64,000 nucleotides of DNA from JBBRHH01 sp963788015. GTDB taxonomy: Bacteria > Planctomycetota > Phycisphaerae > Tepidisphaerales > Tepidisphaeraceae. Position numbers and translations under genes: made by a program. Positions within the stretch are counted from its first letter, which is position 1; each line of letters starts with the position of its first letter. Of the stretch, positions 1 to 8,533 are shown piece after piece. The notes under the pieces are model-generated. The model was not told the DNA's origin. It did not search any database and was given only the letters and a program-made list of their open reading frames with translations. The DNA is taken from NCBI GenBank assembly GCA_963788015.1, contig CAWBEY010000012.1, forward strand, positions 2,604,001-2,668,000, written 5' to 3'.

Positions 1-1
1 C

Positions 2-133
2 GACAGCGTCCCCGTCGCCACGCTCGAACAGGTCAAGCAACTTTCCGGCGACCTGAGCTCCCTCGGCAGCCACGCCACCCCCCAACCCACCGCCGGCGTC
101 TATCAGGTCATCATCTCGGCCGAGGCCAAATAA
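2..133 (+). CDS. C-terminal end of an unidentified protein (5' end outside window)
   Basis: An open frame enters from the left edge and ends at TAA 131-133, giving 43 residues that finish in QVIISAEAK. The frame has the C-rich third positions of its neighbours, so it is probably the real tail of a gene. No motif in it identifies a family. The next gene on the same strand starts 47 bases later. Confidence 0.6.
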   Translation, partial: DSVPVATLEQVKQLSGDLSSLGSHATPQPTAGVYQVIISAEAK

Positions 134-180
134 CGAATCGCCACTTTGCGCCGCCGGTATCCACATGGTACAAGAGCGCC

Positions 181-756
181 ATGTTTCGCCTTAGCTTGCT
201 CTGCATTATGGCCTTGGGTCTCACCGGCTGCGCCACCTACGAATTTCAAATCGTCCAGCCACCAAACCTCGCTCAGCACATAGGCTCAAAGCAGGAATCC
301 AACCTGAATGTGAACGATCTCGTCTATCACATGCAGGCCGTTGAAGGCCGCCTGGTGTTGCGCATCGAAAATCCTGGAAACGACGCGATCGAATTGGTGG
401 CCGCAAAATCCTACGTCGTCAATCCGGCCAACCAAAGCCGCCCGTTGCGTGGCCAATCCATCGCCCCGAAGTCCTACATGAAGCTGATCCTCCCGCCAAT
501 GCGACCGGTCTACCGCGCCCAGCCCTCGATCGGCATCGGCTTTGGCATCGGCGCCGGCCGCTTCCATCACGGCCCCTTCTACGACGGCTACGCCGGCGAC
601 TTCTACGACGAACCCGTCTACCTCGAACAAGTCTCTGACGGCGAAACCGTCTACTGGGATTGGAACAACGAATCTTCCATCCGCCTCCACCTGGCCTTCC
701 AGCGCCGCGACCAATCGTTTGAAAACGAATGGGTCATCAAGCGGCAGAAGATGTGA
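181..756 (+). CDS. Small secreted lipoprotein of unknown function
   Basis: 191 residues. The N-terminus is a short hydrophobic signal followed by the lipobox LTGC (Cys at residue 17), which predicts lipidation and membrane anchoring after export. The rest is soluble, with a glycine- and histidine-rich stretch around residues 118-140 (GIGFGIGAGRFHH) and an acidic Tyr/Asp-rich stretch after it. The C-terminal part ends in basic residues. I do not recognise a family; such small envelope lipoproteins are common in planctomycetes. It stands alone, upstream of a non-coding region transcribed, if at all, from the other strand; the terminator of that unit begins 5 bases past this stop codon. Confidence 0.75.
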   Translation: MFRLSLLCIMALGLTGCATYEFQIVQPPNLAQHIGSKQESNLNVNDLVYHMQAVEGRLVLRIENPGNDAIELVAAKSYVVNPANQSRPLRGQSIAPKSYMKLILPPMRPVYRAQPSIGIGFGIGAGRFHHGPFYDGYAGDFYDEPVYLEQVSDGETVYWDWNNESSIRLHLAFQRRDQSFENEWVIKRQKM

Positions 757-760
757 GCGC

Positions 761-801
761 AAAAAAAGGCTGCACGGACGAGGATAGTGTCCGGTGCAGC
801 C
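761..801 (-). terminator. Rho-independent terminator of small RNA copy 1
   Basis: Read on the minus strand, a GC-rich stem (arms 789-801 and 768-779, one bulged base, 9-base loop) is followed directly by seven T residues (761-767). This is a textbook intrinsic terminator for minus-strand transcription. The same structure recurs at 1228-1269. Confidence 0.8.
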
Positions 802-1022
802 TGGCGGAGGAGGAAACGAGGCTCGTTGCAAAGTCGCGAGCGTGGATACCGCTCTGCCAACTCTGCTTTATTTTTTGCAACCCCGGACAGTGCGCCGCCC
901 GCAGAACGCCTGCGGGCGGCACTGCCCGTGGGAACCAACCGCGCTTAAAGTTAAGTGGTGATCTTCTCACCCGTTAGCCATCGTGGTGACGACTACGCTC
1001 TACCCTAAAGCGAAGATGGTGC
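761..1022 (-). ncRNA. Candidate structured small RNA, copy 1 of a tandem pair
   Basis: About 260 bases repeated almost unchanged at 1228-1490. It has no convincing reading frame but clear RNA-like structure. On the minus strand the order is: a conserved 5' part (about 940-1022) with a small GGTGA/TCACC hairpin, a long hairpin with a perfect 11-bp core (arms 895-905 and 911-921), a variable A/T-rich linker (about 840-890), the motif CCTCCTCC (806-813), which is complementary to a Shine-Dalgarno sequence, and then the intrinsic terminator. Differences between copies lie mainly in the linker, consistent with selection on the structured parts. I cannot name an RNA family. No clear promoter was found at the 5' side. 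It could instead be a structured repeat that carries a terminator. Confidence 0.55.
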
Positions 1023-1227
1023 CACTTCCGGATTCCAACGGATTTAGTTTCAAATGCCCACTGTTCGCCCAGAATCAAGCACTTCCCTGCCCGCGCCTCC
1101 CGCCCTCCCCCAGCCGCCCACGCGCGATTACTAAGCGGCCCCCCTCTGGCTCACCATCCCCTACCGCTTCACTAAGCACGCAAAAACTGCCGCCGATGAC
1201 CCAAATCGACCTCTCATTTGTGCGCAC
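1023..1227. other. Spacer between the two small-RNA copies
   Basis: 205 bases that are not part of the duplication. It would hold the promoter of copy 1, read leftward, but I see no convincing -35/-10 pair, and no gene. Confidence 0.5.
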
Positions 1228-1269
1228 AAAAAAAAGGCTGCACGGACGAGGGTAGTGTCCGGTGCAGCC
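1228..1269 (-). terminator. Rho-independent terminator of small RNA copy 2
   Basis: Same stem as at 761-801 (arms 1257-1269 and 1236-1247), followed on the minus strand by eight T residues (1228-1235). Confidence 0.8.
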
Positions 1270-1490
1270 TGGCGGAGGAGGAAACGAGGATCGTTGCAAA
1301 CTGGCGAGCGTAAGCGACGCTCAACAACTCTGCTCTATTTTTTATGACCCAGGACAGTGCGCCGCCCGCAGAACACCTGCGGGCGGCACTGCCCGTGGGA
1401 ACCAACCGCGCTCAAAGTTAAGTGGTGATCTTCTCACCCGTTAGCCATCGTGGTGACGACTACGCTCTACCCTAAAGCGAAGACGGTGCC
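1228..1490 (-). ncRNA. Candidate structured small RNA, copy 2 of a tandem pair
   Basis: Second copy of the unit at 761-1022, in the same orientation, offset by 467 bases. The 5' part (about 1405-1490), the GC hairpin, the CCTCCTCC motif (minus strand of 1274-1281) and the terminator are conserved, while the linker (about 1305-1345) differs by several substitutions. The hairpin loop changed from AACGC to AACAC without touching the stem. The 170 bases to the right, up to the next gene at 1666, show no ORF and no obvious promoter. Confidence 0.55.
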
Positions 1491-1665
1491 AGAAAAGAAA
1501 TGGTCCCCCATATCTTCTTCAAACCCGCTTAATACCCTTGAAATCATGGTATTTTTAGCCGATTTCCATAAGCACCCCTCCGATCCCTTTGCCGCCGCCC
1601 GCGCGGTTTGTGGGCGAACCCGCCTTGGCGAACCCGAGGCTGCCCAACGCTTCACCCCTCGGCCA

Positions 1666-3787
1666 TCAATCCTTCTTTTGCCCCACCCCCGCCGGCTCAT
1701 ACACATAAGGTTGCCCCGTCTTCAAAATGTCCTCCGGCACAACGATCCCATGATAGCTCTGCATCCGCCGCAGCTCAGCGGGATCCACCACGACCCTCCA
1801 TCCCGCCGGCGGCGCATTTCCCCCCTGCCATGCCCAGACGATGTCGCTGCCATCCTGATTGTCCACGTCAAACACCGTTCGGTAGCGAAGCTGCGTCATT
1901 GGCATTGGATACAAGTACGCCCGCGCATCCCCCACCAGCATCACCTTGTCCTGCGGCGACGCCACCTGCTGAACCGACTCGGGCAACAGCGGCGCAAGGT
2001 TCACAAAATCAAACTGCCAGATGCCGCGCTGCGCAGTTGCCCGCGTAATACGAAAGAATCGGATGCAGCCCCTGCCGCAGCGGTGCCTCCCCCACATTGG
2101 GCCAGCGCACTCCAATCCACCCACCCAGCGCCGCCAACACCACCAGCGCCCCTGCCACGCGCAGCCAACGCTCCCGCCCCACATGACCCAGCAGCATCGC
2201 GCCCAAAGGAATCCCCAGCACAAAAAACCGGCTCTGCAAATGCGTAAACCCGATCCAGAACACCCCCAGCGCCAGGAGCAGCAGCAACAGCAACCGCGCC
2301 CTCCTGTCCCGCCACGCAACGCACCCGGCCGCCAGCGCCATCGGCAATAACAGATACCCATAACGCCAGTCGATCACAATCTGCTCCCACGCCGCCCGAA
2401 CATGCGCACCTGCCGAATGCTGGTCGGCCCTCGGCGCATGCGCCAACTCCCACCGCATCTCCTGCATCTGGCTGAAGTGCCCCCGCCCCAGCACCGACAT
2501 CCCCTCCGGAAAAACCGGGTTCCCGGCCCATCGCCAGTTCCGCAAAAGCCACGGCGAAAAGACCAAGAGCCCCACCACCACATAAACCCCCAGCCCCAGA
2601 ACCCACCGCGCCACCCGGCCGCGCTGAAATCCTGCCACCACGGCTACCACTGGCAAGCCCACAAGCACGACCGGCACCGCCGTTAGCTTCACCCCACAGG
2701 CCAAGCCCGCAAAAAATCCGGCGAGCACCATCATGGGCGCCGCCCCCTCTTTCCCCCTCTCCCAGTACTCTGGGAGAGGGCTGGGGTGAGGGCCCTCTTC
2801 GCCAGCCAGCCGCATCCCCCTAACCACCCACCCAACCGCCAGCGCCCCATACAACAACATCCCCCCCTCGTCATACGCCACGCTCCCAAGCATCACGATC
2901 CAGGGCGTCGTCGCCGCCGCCACCCCCGCAATCGCTCTTCCTGCCCCACTCGAGGCAACCCCCGCCACCGCCCCCACCATCAGCAGCATGTACCCCAGCA
3001 TCAAAAACTGTGCTGCATACATGGCCCCCCATGGCCCGCCTCGCAGGTGCATGAACAACAGGTAATGCACCTCCACGTTGAACGGAAAATACGAAAACAC
3101 ATTATGCAAGAGCGGCACGATCCGCCGCGCCTCATACCACTCGCGCGGCACCTGCAGGTGATACTCCAGCACGTCATACCAGTGTGGATCGTCCGGCCAA
3201 AGAACCCCCGGCGGCAGCGTCGCGCCCACCACCGCCATCCCCAGAAACGGCATCGCCACAATCCAAAGCGCCCCCCACCCCGCCCGCGCCCGCAGCCACG
3301 CCTCCAGCCGCGCCATCGCCTTCCCGCGCAACGCCTCGCGCCCTGCATAAAAAGAAAGCGACCAGATGACGATGCTCACCAACGGAAACAGCGCGGCCGT
3401 CCAACGATTCAGCCCTCCGGCAAGGCCCAGCCCCAATCCCGCCAGACTATAGATCCCCAGCCCCAGCCCCGCCGCCGTCGGAAGCCCCGCCTCGATTTGC
3501 CACCATCGCAAGAGCGTCCACCCTAACAGCCCGGCCGTCGCAATCCACGCCCCTACGAACATCAGCTCATCGCGAACAATCGAGATCACCTGCCACAACC
3601 CGTCCCCCGAATAACCCACCACGGTCGCTGCAAACACAAGAAGACATGCGATCATCACCCCGGCTCGCGTGGCATATATTGGAATCGTTGATTCCCGCGC
3701 AGATGTTCCCTCGACTCCGCCTCTCGATTCAGATCGCTTGCTCCGTCCCTTATGCCGATGGTTTTTCGCCACGATCCTCCCCGTCAT
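1666..3787 (-). CDS. Polytopic membrane protein, glycosyltransferase-like (one frameshift)
   Basis: Starts at 3787 and runs about 590 residues before leaving frame near 2020-2045; the protein resumes in the next frame and ends at 1666, for roughly 700 residues. A basic N-terminus is followed by about a dozen hydrophobic segments and a periplasmic-type loop with WPDDPHWYDVLEYH, in the style of GT39/GT83-type lipid-linked glycosyltransferases, then a soluble C-terminal domain. That assignment rests on topology and general look, not on a diagnostic motif. Its first 38 bases overlap the 3' end of hemA, so it may be cotranscribed with the tetrapyrrole operon; a start further inside is possible (Met at residue 45). 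A dispersed palindromic repeat (2753-2792) is translated in frame within it as a charged loop. Confidence 0.6.
2753..2792. repeat. Dispersed palindromic repeat, family A (inside a gene)
   Basis: A 40-bp element: CCCTCTCCC and GGGAGAGGG arms around a short AGTACTCT-type centre, followed by a conserved CTGGGGTGAGGG tail. Three more copies lie at 10163-10202, 17669-17708 and 17784-17823. This copy is inside the glycosyltransferase-like gene without breaking its frame and encodes PHPSPLPEYWERGK on the minus strand. Confidence 0.85.
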
Positions 3788-5078
3788 CTTCCTCGCGATC
3801 CTCGGCCACGTTCAGCTTGAACAGTTGCTCCATCGCGTGCAGGTACTGCGCCGTTGGCCCGTGCATCCCATCCGCCTGCCGCAGCGTCTGTATTGGATCG
3901 TGCAACAGCTTGTTCACCAGCCGCCGCGCCAGGTCTTCCAAATGCGCCTTTTCCTGCTCCCCTATCGCGCCGAGCTTGTTGATCGTCCGGCTCACCTCCT
4001 GGGCCGCGATCTCCTGATACCGCCGATATAGTTTGTCGATCATCGGCCCCATCGCCCGCTGCCGGTGCCAGAGCACAAACTCCCGCACCTGCTCGTCCAC
4101 GATTCTTCGCGCGGCCTCCGTCGCCCCCGCCCTTTCCGATTGCGTCGTCGCCACCACCTGCTGCAAATCGTCCAGGTTGTACAAGTAGACGTTTTCAATA
4201 TCCCCCACGGCCGGCTCAATGTCGCGCGGCAGCGCGATGTCGATCAAAAACATCGGGCGATATCTCCGCCGCGCCACGATTGTCTCAAACGCCCCGGCCG
4301 TAATAATCGGCTGCGCCGAGCCGGTCGATGAAACCACGATATCCGCGGCCACCAGATGATCCGCCAACCCCTCAAACGCCACCGCCTGCCCCCCAAACCG
4401 CTCGGCCAGCCCCCTGGCCTTATCCATGTCCCGGTTGCAAACCAGCAGCCTCCCCGGCGCCAGAGTCTTAAACCCGCCCAGCGCCAGCGTTGCCATTTTC
4501 CCCGCCCCGATGCTCAGGACTGTTTTGTCCTGAAAGTGATCGAATATCCGCCGCGCATAATCCACGGCCACGCTCGCCACGCTCACGCGTCCCTCGCACA
4601 GCGCGGTGTCCCGCATCACCTGTTTGCCCACGGCGATGGCCCGCTGAAACAGCGGGTTGAGCATTGCCCCCGTTGACTGCGCCACGCACGCCGCGTCATA
4701 AGCATCGCGCACCTGCCCAAGTATCTGCGTCTCTCCAAGCACCATCGAATCCAGCGACGAAACAACGTTGAACAAGTGGCTCACCACCTCGTTGTTCGCT
4801 TTCGTATAGACGTGCGCCGAAAACGTCTCGGCCGCCACGCCGTGAAGCTCCCCGATAAACTCCATCAGCTCCTGCGACCTTGGATGGCTATGCACCGCCC
4901 GCGACACGTAAAATTCCACGCGGTTGCACGTCGAAACCAGCACCAATTCGGCCTCTGGAAACCGCTCGCGGAATCGATCAATCGCCGCCCGCGCCTGCGC
5001 ACCATTGAAGGAAAGCTTCTCGCGCACCGCCAGCGGCGCGGACGTGTGATTCAACCCCATCAGGAGCAGGCGATTCAT
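3750..5078 (-). CDS. hemA: Glutamyl-tRNA reductase
   Basis: Catalyses NADPH-dependent reduction of glutamyl-tRNA to glutamate-1-semialdehyde, the first step of C5 tetrapyrrole synthesis. 442 residues, normal for the family. The start MNRLLLMGLNHTSAP is typical; the catalytic cysteine is C51 in STCNRVE; the Rossmann domain has SIGAGKMA and the C-terminal dimerisation helix is present. The frame is open further upstream, but ATG 5076-5078 is the right start: it overlaps the stop of the upstream CcsA-like gene as ATGA. The next enzyme of the pathway, hemL, is in the same window at 54323-55664, far from this operon. Confidence 0.96.
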   Translation of the reverse strand: MNRLLLMGLNHTSAPLAVREKLSFNGAQARAAIDRFRERFPEAELVLVSTCNRVEFYVSRAVHSHPRSQELMEFIGELHGVAAETFSAHVYTKANNEVVSHLFNVVSSLDSMVLGETQILGQVRDAYDAACVAQSTGAMLNPLFQRAIAVGKQVMRDTALCEGRVSVASVAVDYARRIFDHFQDKTVLSIGAGKMATLALGGFKTLAPGRLLVCNRDMDKARGLAERFGGQAVAFEGLADHLVAADIVVSSTGSAQPIITAGAFETIVARRRYRPMFLIDIALPRDIEPAVGDIENVYLYNLDDLQQVVATTQSERAGATEAARRIVDEQVREFVLWHRQRAMGPMIDKLYRRYQEIAAQEVSRTINKLGAIGEQEKAHLEDLARRLVNKLLHDPIQTLRQADGMHGPTAQYLHAMEQLFKLNVAEDREEDDGEDRGEKPSA

Positions 5079-5893
5079 CGGCTGGTTCCTCCGGGCAGGA
5101 ACTGAACCGCGATCAACACCCCAATCATCAGCACAAACCCACAGATGCTCAGCGCCGCCGCCCGCCTCCCCCGAAAGCGCGGGTTGATCGGCGCGTGCAG
5201 CACAATCGCATACACCCCCCACGCCAACAATGCCAGCAACAGCTTCGTCAGCGGCGGCGCCTGCTTGCTCGACGTCCACTCCACGATGCCCGTAATCAGG
5301 CCAATGCTTAAGAGCGCAAACCCCAGCGTCACCGACACAATGTTCAAATGTTCCAGCCGCTCAAGGCTTCCCAGGTTCTTCCCAGGCGGCCCTTTTTTCC
5401 GCAGCCGCCGGCTCACCAGCACATACATTGCTCCCCCCGCGGCCGCCACGGCAAACGCCACCGCTCCCCCGTAAGCGCTCACCCGATGCACCCACTGCCA
5501 CACATTCTGCCCATAGGTGCGATACTCCCGCGCCCCAAACAGCACCGCCCCCACCAGCAGGAGCACGATAATCGGTCCGACAAACCAGTCCAACCCGGTT
5601 AGGGGGTTGGTGCGCTGGATGTACATCAGGAACAACGCCAGCAGCAGCGCCAGCCAGATGAGCGCATCAAAATTATCCCCCACCGGAATCCAGCTTCGGC
5701 GGCTGCCCGCATGCCACAACAACACCGCCAGCGCCACCCCCGCCCCGCCGTACATGCAAATCTTCGCCATCAGCCTCAGCCGCGGCCGCTCCCATCGAAT
5801 GCGCGTCAGCGACAAGCAAACCCCGGCCGAAACCAGCGCCGCCGCCAGGATCAAGAGCGCAAGCTGGAGCGATGTTGGATGGCCAGTGTTCAT
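5075..5893 (-). CDS. CcsA/HemX-like cytochrome c assembly membrane protein
   Basis: 272 residues from ATG 5891-5893, with about eight hydrophobic segments. It resembles HemX/CcsA (CytC_asm) proteins, which accompany hemA in many bacteria and either handle haem for cytochrome c assembly or influence HemA level. Conserved-looking features are WIPVGDNFDALIWLALLLAL in the middle and a histidine in WQWVHRVSAYGG. Start and stop overlap the flanking genes by ATGA at both ends, so translation of the three genes is coupled. Haem-handling versus a regulatory role cannot be decided from the sequence. Confidence 0.8.
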   Translation of the reverse strand: MNTGHPTSLQLALLILAAALVSAGVCLSLTRIRWERPRLRLMAKICMYGGAGVALAVLLWHAGSRRSWIPVGDNFDALIWLALLLALFLMYIQRTNPLTGLDWFVGPIIVLLLVGAVLFGAREYRTYGQNVWQWVHRVSAYGGAVAFAVAAAGGAMYVLVSRRLRKKGPPGKNLGSLERLEHLNIVSVTLGFALLSIGLITGIVEWTSSKQAPPLTKLLLALLAWGVYAIVLHAPINPRFRGRRAAALSICGFVLMIGVLIAVQFLPGGTSR

Positions 5894-6582
5894 GAACTTG
5901 AAGACGCCTCGCTCGAAGGGCTCGAAATCCACTCTCTCTCAATCCACTCTTGTACTGCCGCCATCCCCCCATGTTCATTGATGGCAATCGCTCGCTCCCC
6001 CGCGAGTGCCCGAAAAATTTCCTGCCGCCGCCCCGTGTCCGCCACCCGCGCCTTAATCATTGGCCTAAGTTGTTTCATCGTCTCCGCCATCCGCACGAGC
6101 GCCCGATCCATCCGCTCCCCCACCCGATCCCGGATCACCGCCGCCAACGCCGGCGATCCTCCCGCCGATACGCCGATCGTCACCTCCCCGTCATGCCAAA
6201 GCGCCGGCACCGTGAAATCCCCCGCCTCGGCCTCGCTCGCATCCGCCCGGCCAACCAATATCCCCCGCCGCCGCGCCTCGCGCACCACTGCATCGTTCAC
6301 CTCCACTACATCCGTCGCCGCAAATACCAGCATCGCCCCTTCCAGATGGCGCGACTCAAACATCTCCCGCACCAGTTCCACGTTTTCCGGCATTTTTTCA
6401 TGAACGTGCGGCGCCACGCATCGCACCGCCGCCCCGGCCGCCAGCAATCCCCCAGCCTTCCGCACAGCCACCGCCCCGCCACCCACGACAACGGCCAGTC
6501 GTCCAGATAAGCAAAGCAAGATGGGATAGGTTTCCGCCACGCTGGTAAAAGCAATCTTACAACCCCCCATTCTATATGCCAT
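5890..6582 (-). CDS. Precorrin-2 dehydrogenase (siroheme synthase N-terminal type)
   Basis: 230 residues. The N-terminal NAD-binding domain opens with PILLCLSGRLAVVVGGGAVA and is followed by FAATDVVEVND and SAGGSPALA, all characteristic of the CysG-N/Met8p/SirC family that oxidises precorrin-2 to sirohydrochlorin on the way to siroheme. No methyltransferase domain is fused. First gene of the precorrin-2 dehydrogenase, CcsA-like, hemA operon. The start at 6582 is the furthest upstream; Met5 is an alternative. Confidence 0.9.
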   Translation of the reverse strand: MAYRMGGCKIAFTSVAETYPILLCLSGRLAVVVGGGAVAVRKAGGLLAAGAAVRCVAPHVHEKMPENVELVREMFESRHLEGAMLVFAATDVVEVNDAVVREARRRGILVGRADASEAEAGDFTVPALWHDGEVTIGVSAGGSPALAAVIRDRVGERMDRALVRMAETMKQLRPMIKARVADTGRRQEIFRALAGERAIAINEHGGMAAVQEWIEREWISSPSSEASSSS

Positions 6583-6951
6583 TATTGCGCGGTGCCTTCA
6601 GCATGATCCATGTCAGCCTCCGGTCTATTCAGTCATATCAAGTCCGGAAAGGTCGATTGCGGGCCGCAGAACTCTTAATCCAGGTGCGCGGAGCAGGCTG
6701 GCACGTGCTTTACGTTGATGCGAGCGTGCCCAAAGCCAACACACATCGTTTGGAACAGCCATAAATATTTTCCAGGAATACTCTCGGGCGATCGGCGGTT
6801 GATTGTTCTTGCAGGTCATATTCAACCGCGCAACAGCAGGTTCAGTCCGCATCCGTGAAGGTGAACAACATAATAATCATTCCATTGCCTCAAAAAAATC
6901 GCGCAACCGCAGGGCTTGTGTCCTCGAGCGCCGAACCGTTTAGGAGACCTC
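6583..6951. other. Divergent intergenic region, no gene seen
   Basis: 369 bases between the divergently oriented tetrapyrrole operon and the ferritin-like genes. It must contain promoters for both directions. It is less GC-rich than its surroundings, notably around 6760-6900, but I find no clear -35/-10 pair, terminator or ORF with coding character. Confidence 0.5.
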
Positions 6952-7767
6952 ATGTTTGATCTGGAAACAATCCGGCGCCACGCGCCTTCCCGCCGCCGCT
7001 TTATGCAAGCGATGACCGCCGCCGGCATCGGCGCCGCCGCATCTCGACTGCTCGACCAATCAGCGAGTGCTTTCGCGGCCGACGTCGAATCCACCGCCGG
7101 CAACCAGGCCACGGCCGACGCGGCCACCAACCATTTCCCCGGCATCCCCGGCCGCAACGTCAACGAACAAGCCCTCAATTTCGCCCTCACTCTCGAAATT
7201 CTCGAAGCCGATCTCTATCGCCAGGCCCTCAACCTCGCCACCGGCCATTCTCCAAGTGCCCCCCTCTCCACCACCCCCGGCGGCTACCGCCTGAAAATCC
7301 CCACCGGTGCCATCGCCAAAGGGGATGGCCCCGATGGCTTCATCTACCTCCGAGACTTCGCCTACGTCGAAGCCGCCCATCGCGATTTCCTCACCACCGC
7401 CATCAAAGCCATGGGCGCCACCCCAGTCAAGCCCGATCCACGCGGCTATAAAATCCCTGCCTCCGTCAAGCCCAATCTGGCTTCCATCCTCACCGCAATT
7501 CTCGAACTCGAAGAAACCGGTGTCCGCGCCTACCTCGGCGCTATCCCGTTCATCACCAACAACAACATCGCGCAGGCCGCCGCCGAAATCTTCTCCACCG
7601 AAGCCCGCCACTCGGCCGTGATCAACGTCGCACTCAAACGCGATCCCGGCCCCCACCGCATGGCCGGCGATCACACCGTCGTCCCCAAGGTTCCCGCCGA
7701 CAATGCCCTTGAATATTTCCTCCCTCCCTCCGTTGTTCTCGAACGTGCGGCGGCCTTCTTCCGCTAA
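6952..7767 (+). CDS. Tat-exported ferritin-like protein, paralogue 1
   Basis: 271 residues from ATG 6952, chosen because TAGGAGA lies a few bases upstream. The N-terminus has the twin-arginine signal SRRRFMQAM. The mature part has the four-helix ferritin-like ligand pattern: ALTLEILEADLY, YVEAAHRD, ELEETGVRAY and TEARHSA, i.e. E, ExxH, E, ExxH. Proteins of this family (ferritin-like domain, Ferritin_2) fold in the cytoplasm and are exported; their substrate is not known. It is followed by a paralogue 67 bases downstream with the same ligand set, and then by a prepilin-like gene, all on one strand. Confidence 0.85.
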   Translation: MFDLETIRRHAPSRRRFMQAMTAAGIGAAASRLLDQSASAFAADVESTAGNQATADAATNHFPGIPGRNVNEQALNFALTLEILEADLYRQALNLATGHSPSAPLSTTPGGYRLKIPTGAIAKGDGPDGFIYLRDFAYVEAAHRDFLTTAIKAMGATPVKPDPRGYKIPASVKPNLASILTAILELEETGVRAYLGAIPFITNNNIAQAAAEIFSTEARHSAVINVALKRDPGPHRMAGDHTVVPKVPADNALEYFLPPSVVLERAAAFFR

Positions 7768-7834
7768 ATGCTGCACAGGTCTCCTCCGCACCCCTTCAAC
7801 CGCTTCTTACGCATTACCGCAAAGGACAATTGCC

Positions 7835-8530
7835 ATGATCACAAAATCTACCGCCTTCAACCGCCGCTCATTCCTGGGCACCGCCGCCGTCACCGCCGCC
7901 GCCAGCCTGCTTCCCACCCGAAGCGCCCTGGCCGTCAGCCCTGCCCTCACCCTCGCCAACATCCCCGGCACCGGCGACATCAAGCTCGTCAACTACGCCC
8001 TCGCCCTCGAACAGCTCGAGGCTGATTTCTATCATCAGTGCATCCTCCGCCTGACCACCGGCGGCACGAACTATCTCGGGACCCACATCCCCGGCCTCAA
8101 CCTCGACCCCAGCACCCACAGCGACGTCTTCTACATGATCCGCTTTGGCGAAGTCGAGCGCCTGCACCGTAACCTTCTCGAATCCGCCCTGGGCAGCCAC
8201 GCCATCCACCCCTTCCGATACCAGTTCGGGGTCGAGAACTTGAGCCGCCAGCAGGTCATTCAACTGGCCGCCAACGTCGAGGCCACCGGCGTCTCGGCTT
8301 ATCTCGGCGCCATCCCCCTGTTCACCTCGCTCAGTGCTTATCTCCCAATCGCCGGCGCTATTCAGGGCACCGAAGCCCGCCACACGGCCCAACTCTTCGA
8401 ACTGCTCAATGACATCTTCGACGTGCCCCTCAACGTCGCCCCGCACCCGAGCCAAAACCATGGTGCCGACTCCCCCATGACCCCCGATCAGGTCCTCGCC
8501 GCCGTCTCAGGCTACATCGTCACCACTTGA
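7835..8530 (+). CDS. Tat-exported ferritin-like protein, paralogue 2
   Basis: 231 residues. ATG 7835 follows AAAGGACA. A twin-arginine signal (NRRSFLGTAAV) leads to an Ala-rich cleavage region. Diiron-type ligands align with the upstream paralogue: ALALEQLEADFY, EVERLHRN, NVEATGVSAYLGAIP and TEARHTA. It is shorter than paralogue 1 mainly at the C-terminus. Probably cotranscribed with 6952-7767 and with the prepilin-like gene that starts 4 bases after its stop. Confidence 0.85.
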   Translation: MITKSTAFNRRSFLGTAAVTAAASLLPTRSALAVSPALTLANIPGTGDIKLVNYALALEQLEADFYHQCILRLTTGGTNYLGTHIPGLNLDPSTHSDVFYMIRFGEVERLHRNLLESALGSHAIHPFRYQFGVENLSRQQVIQLAANVEATGVSAYLGAIPLFTSLSAYLPIAGAIQGTEARHTAQLFELLNDIFDVPLNVAPHPSQNHGADSPMTPDQVLAAVSGYIVTT

Positions 8531-8533
8531 GCA

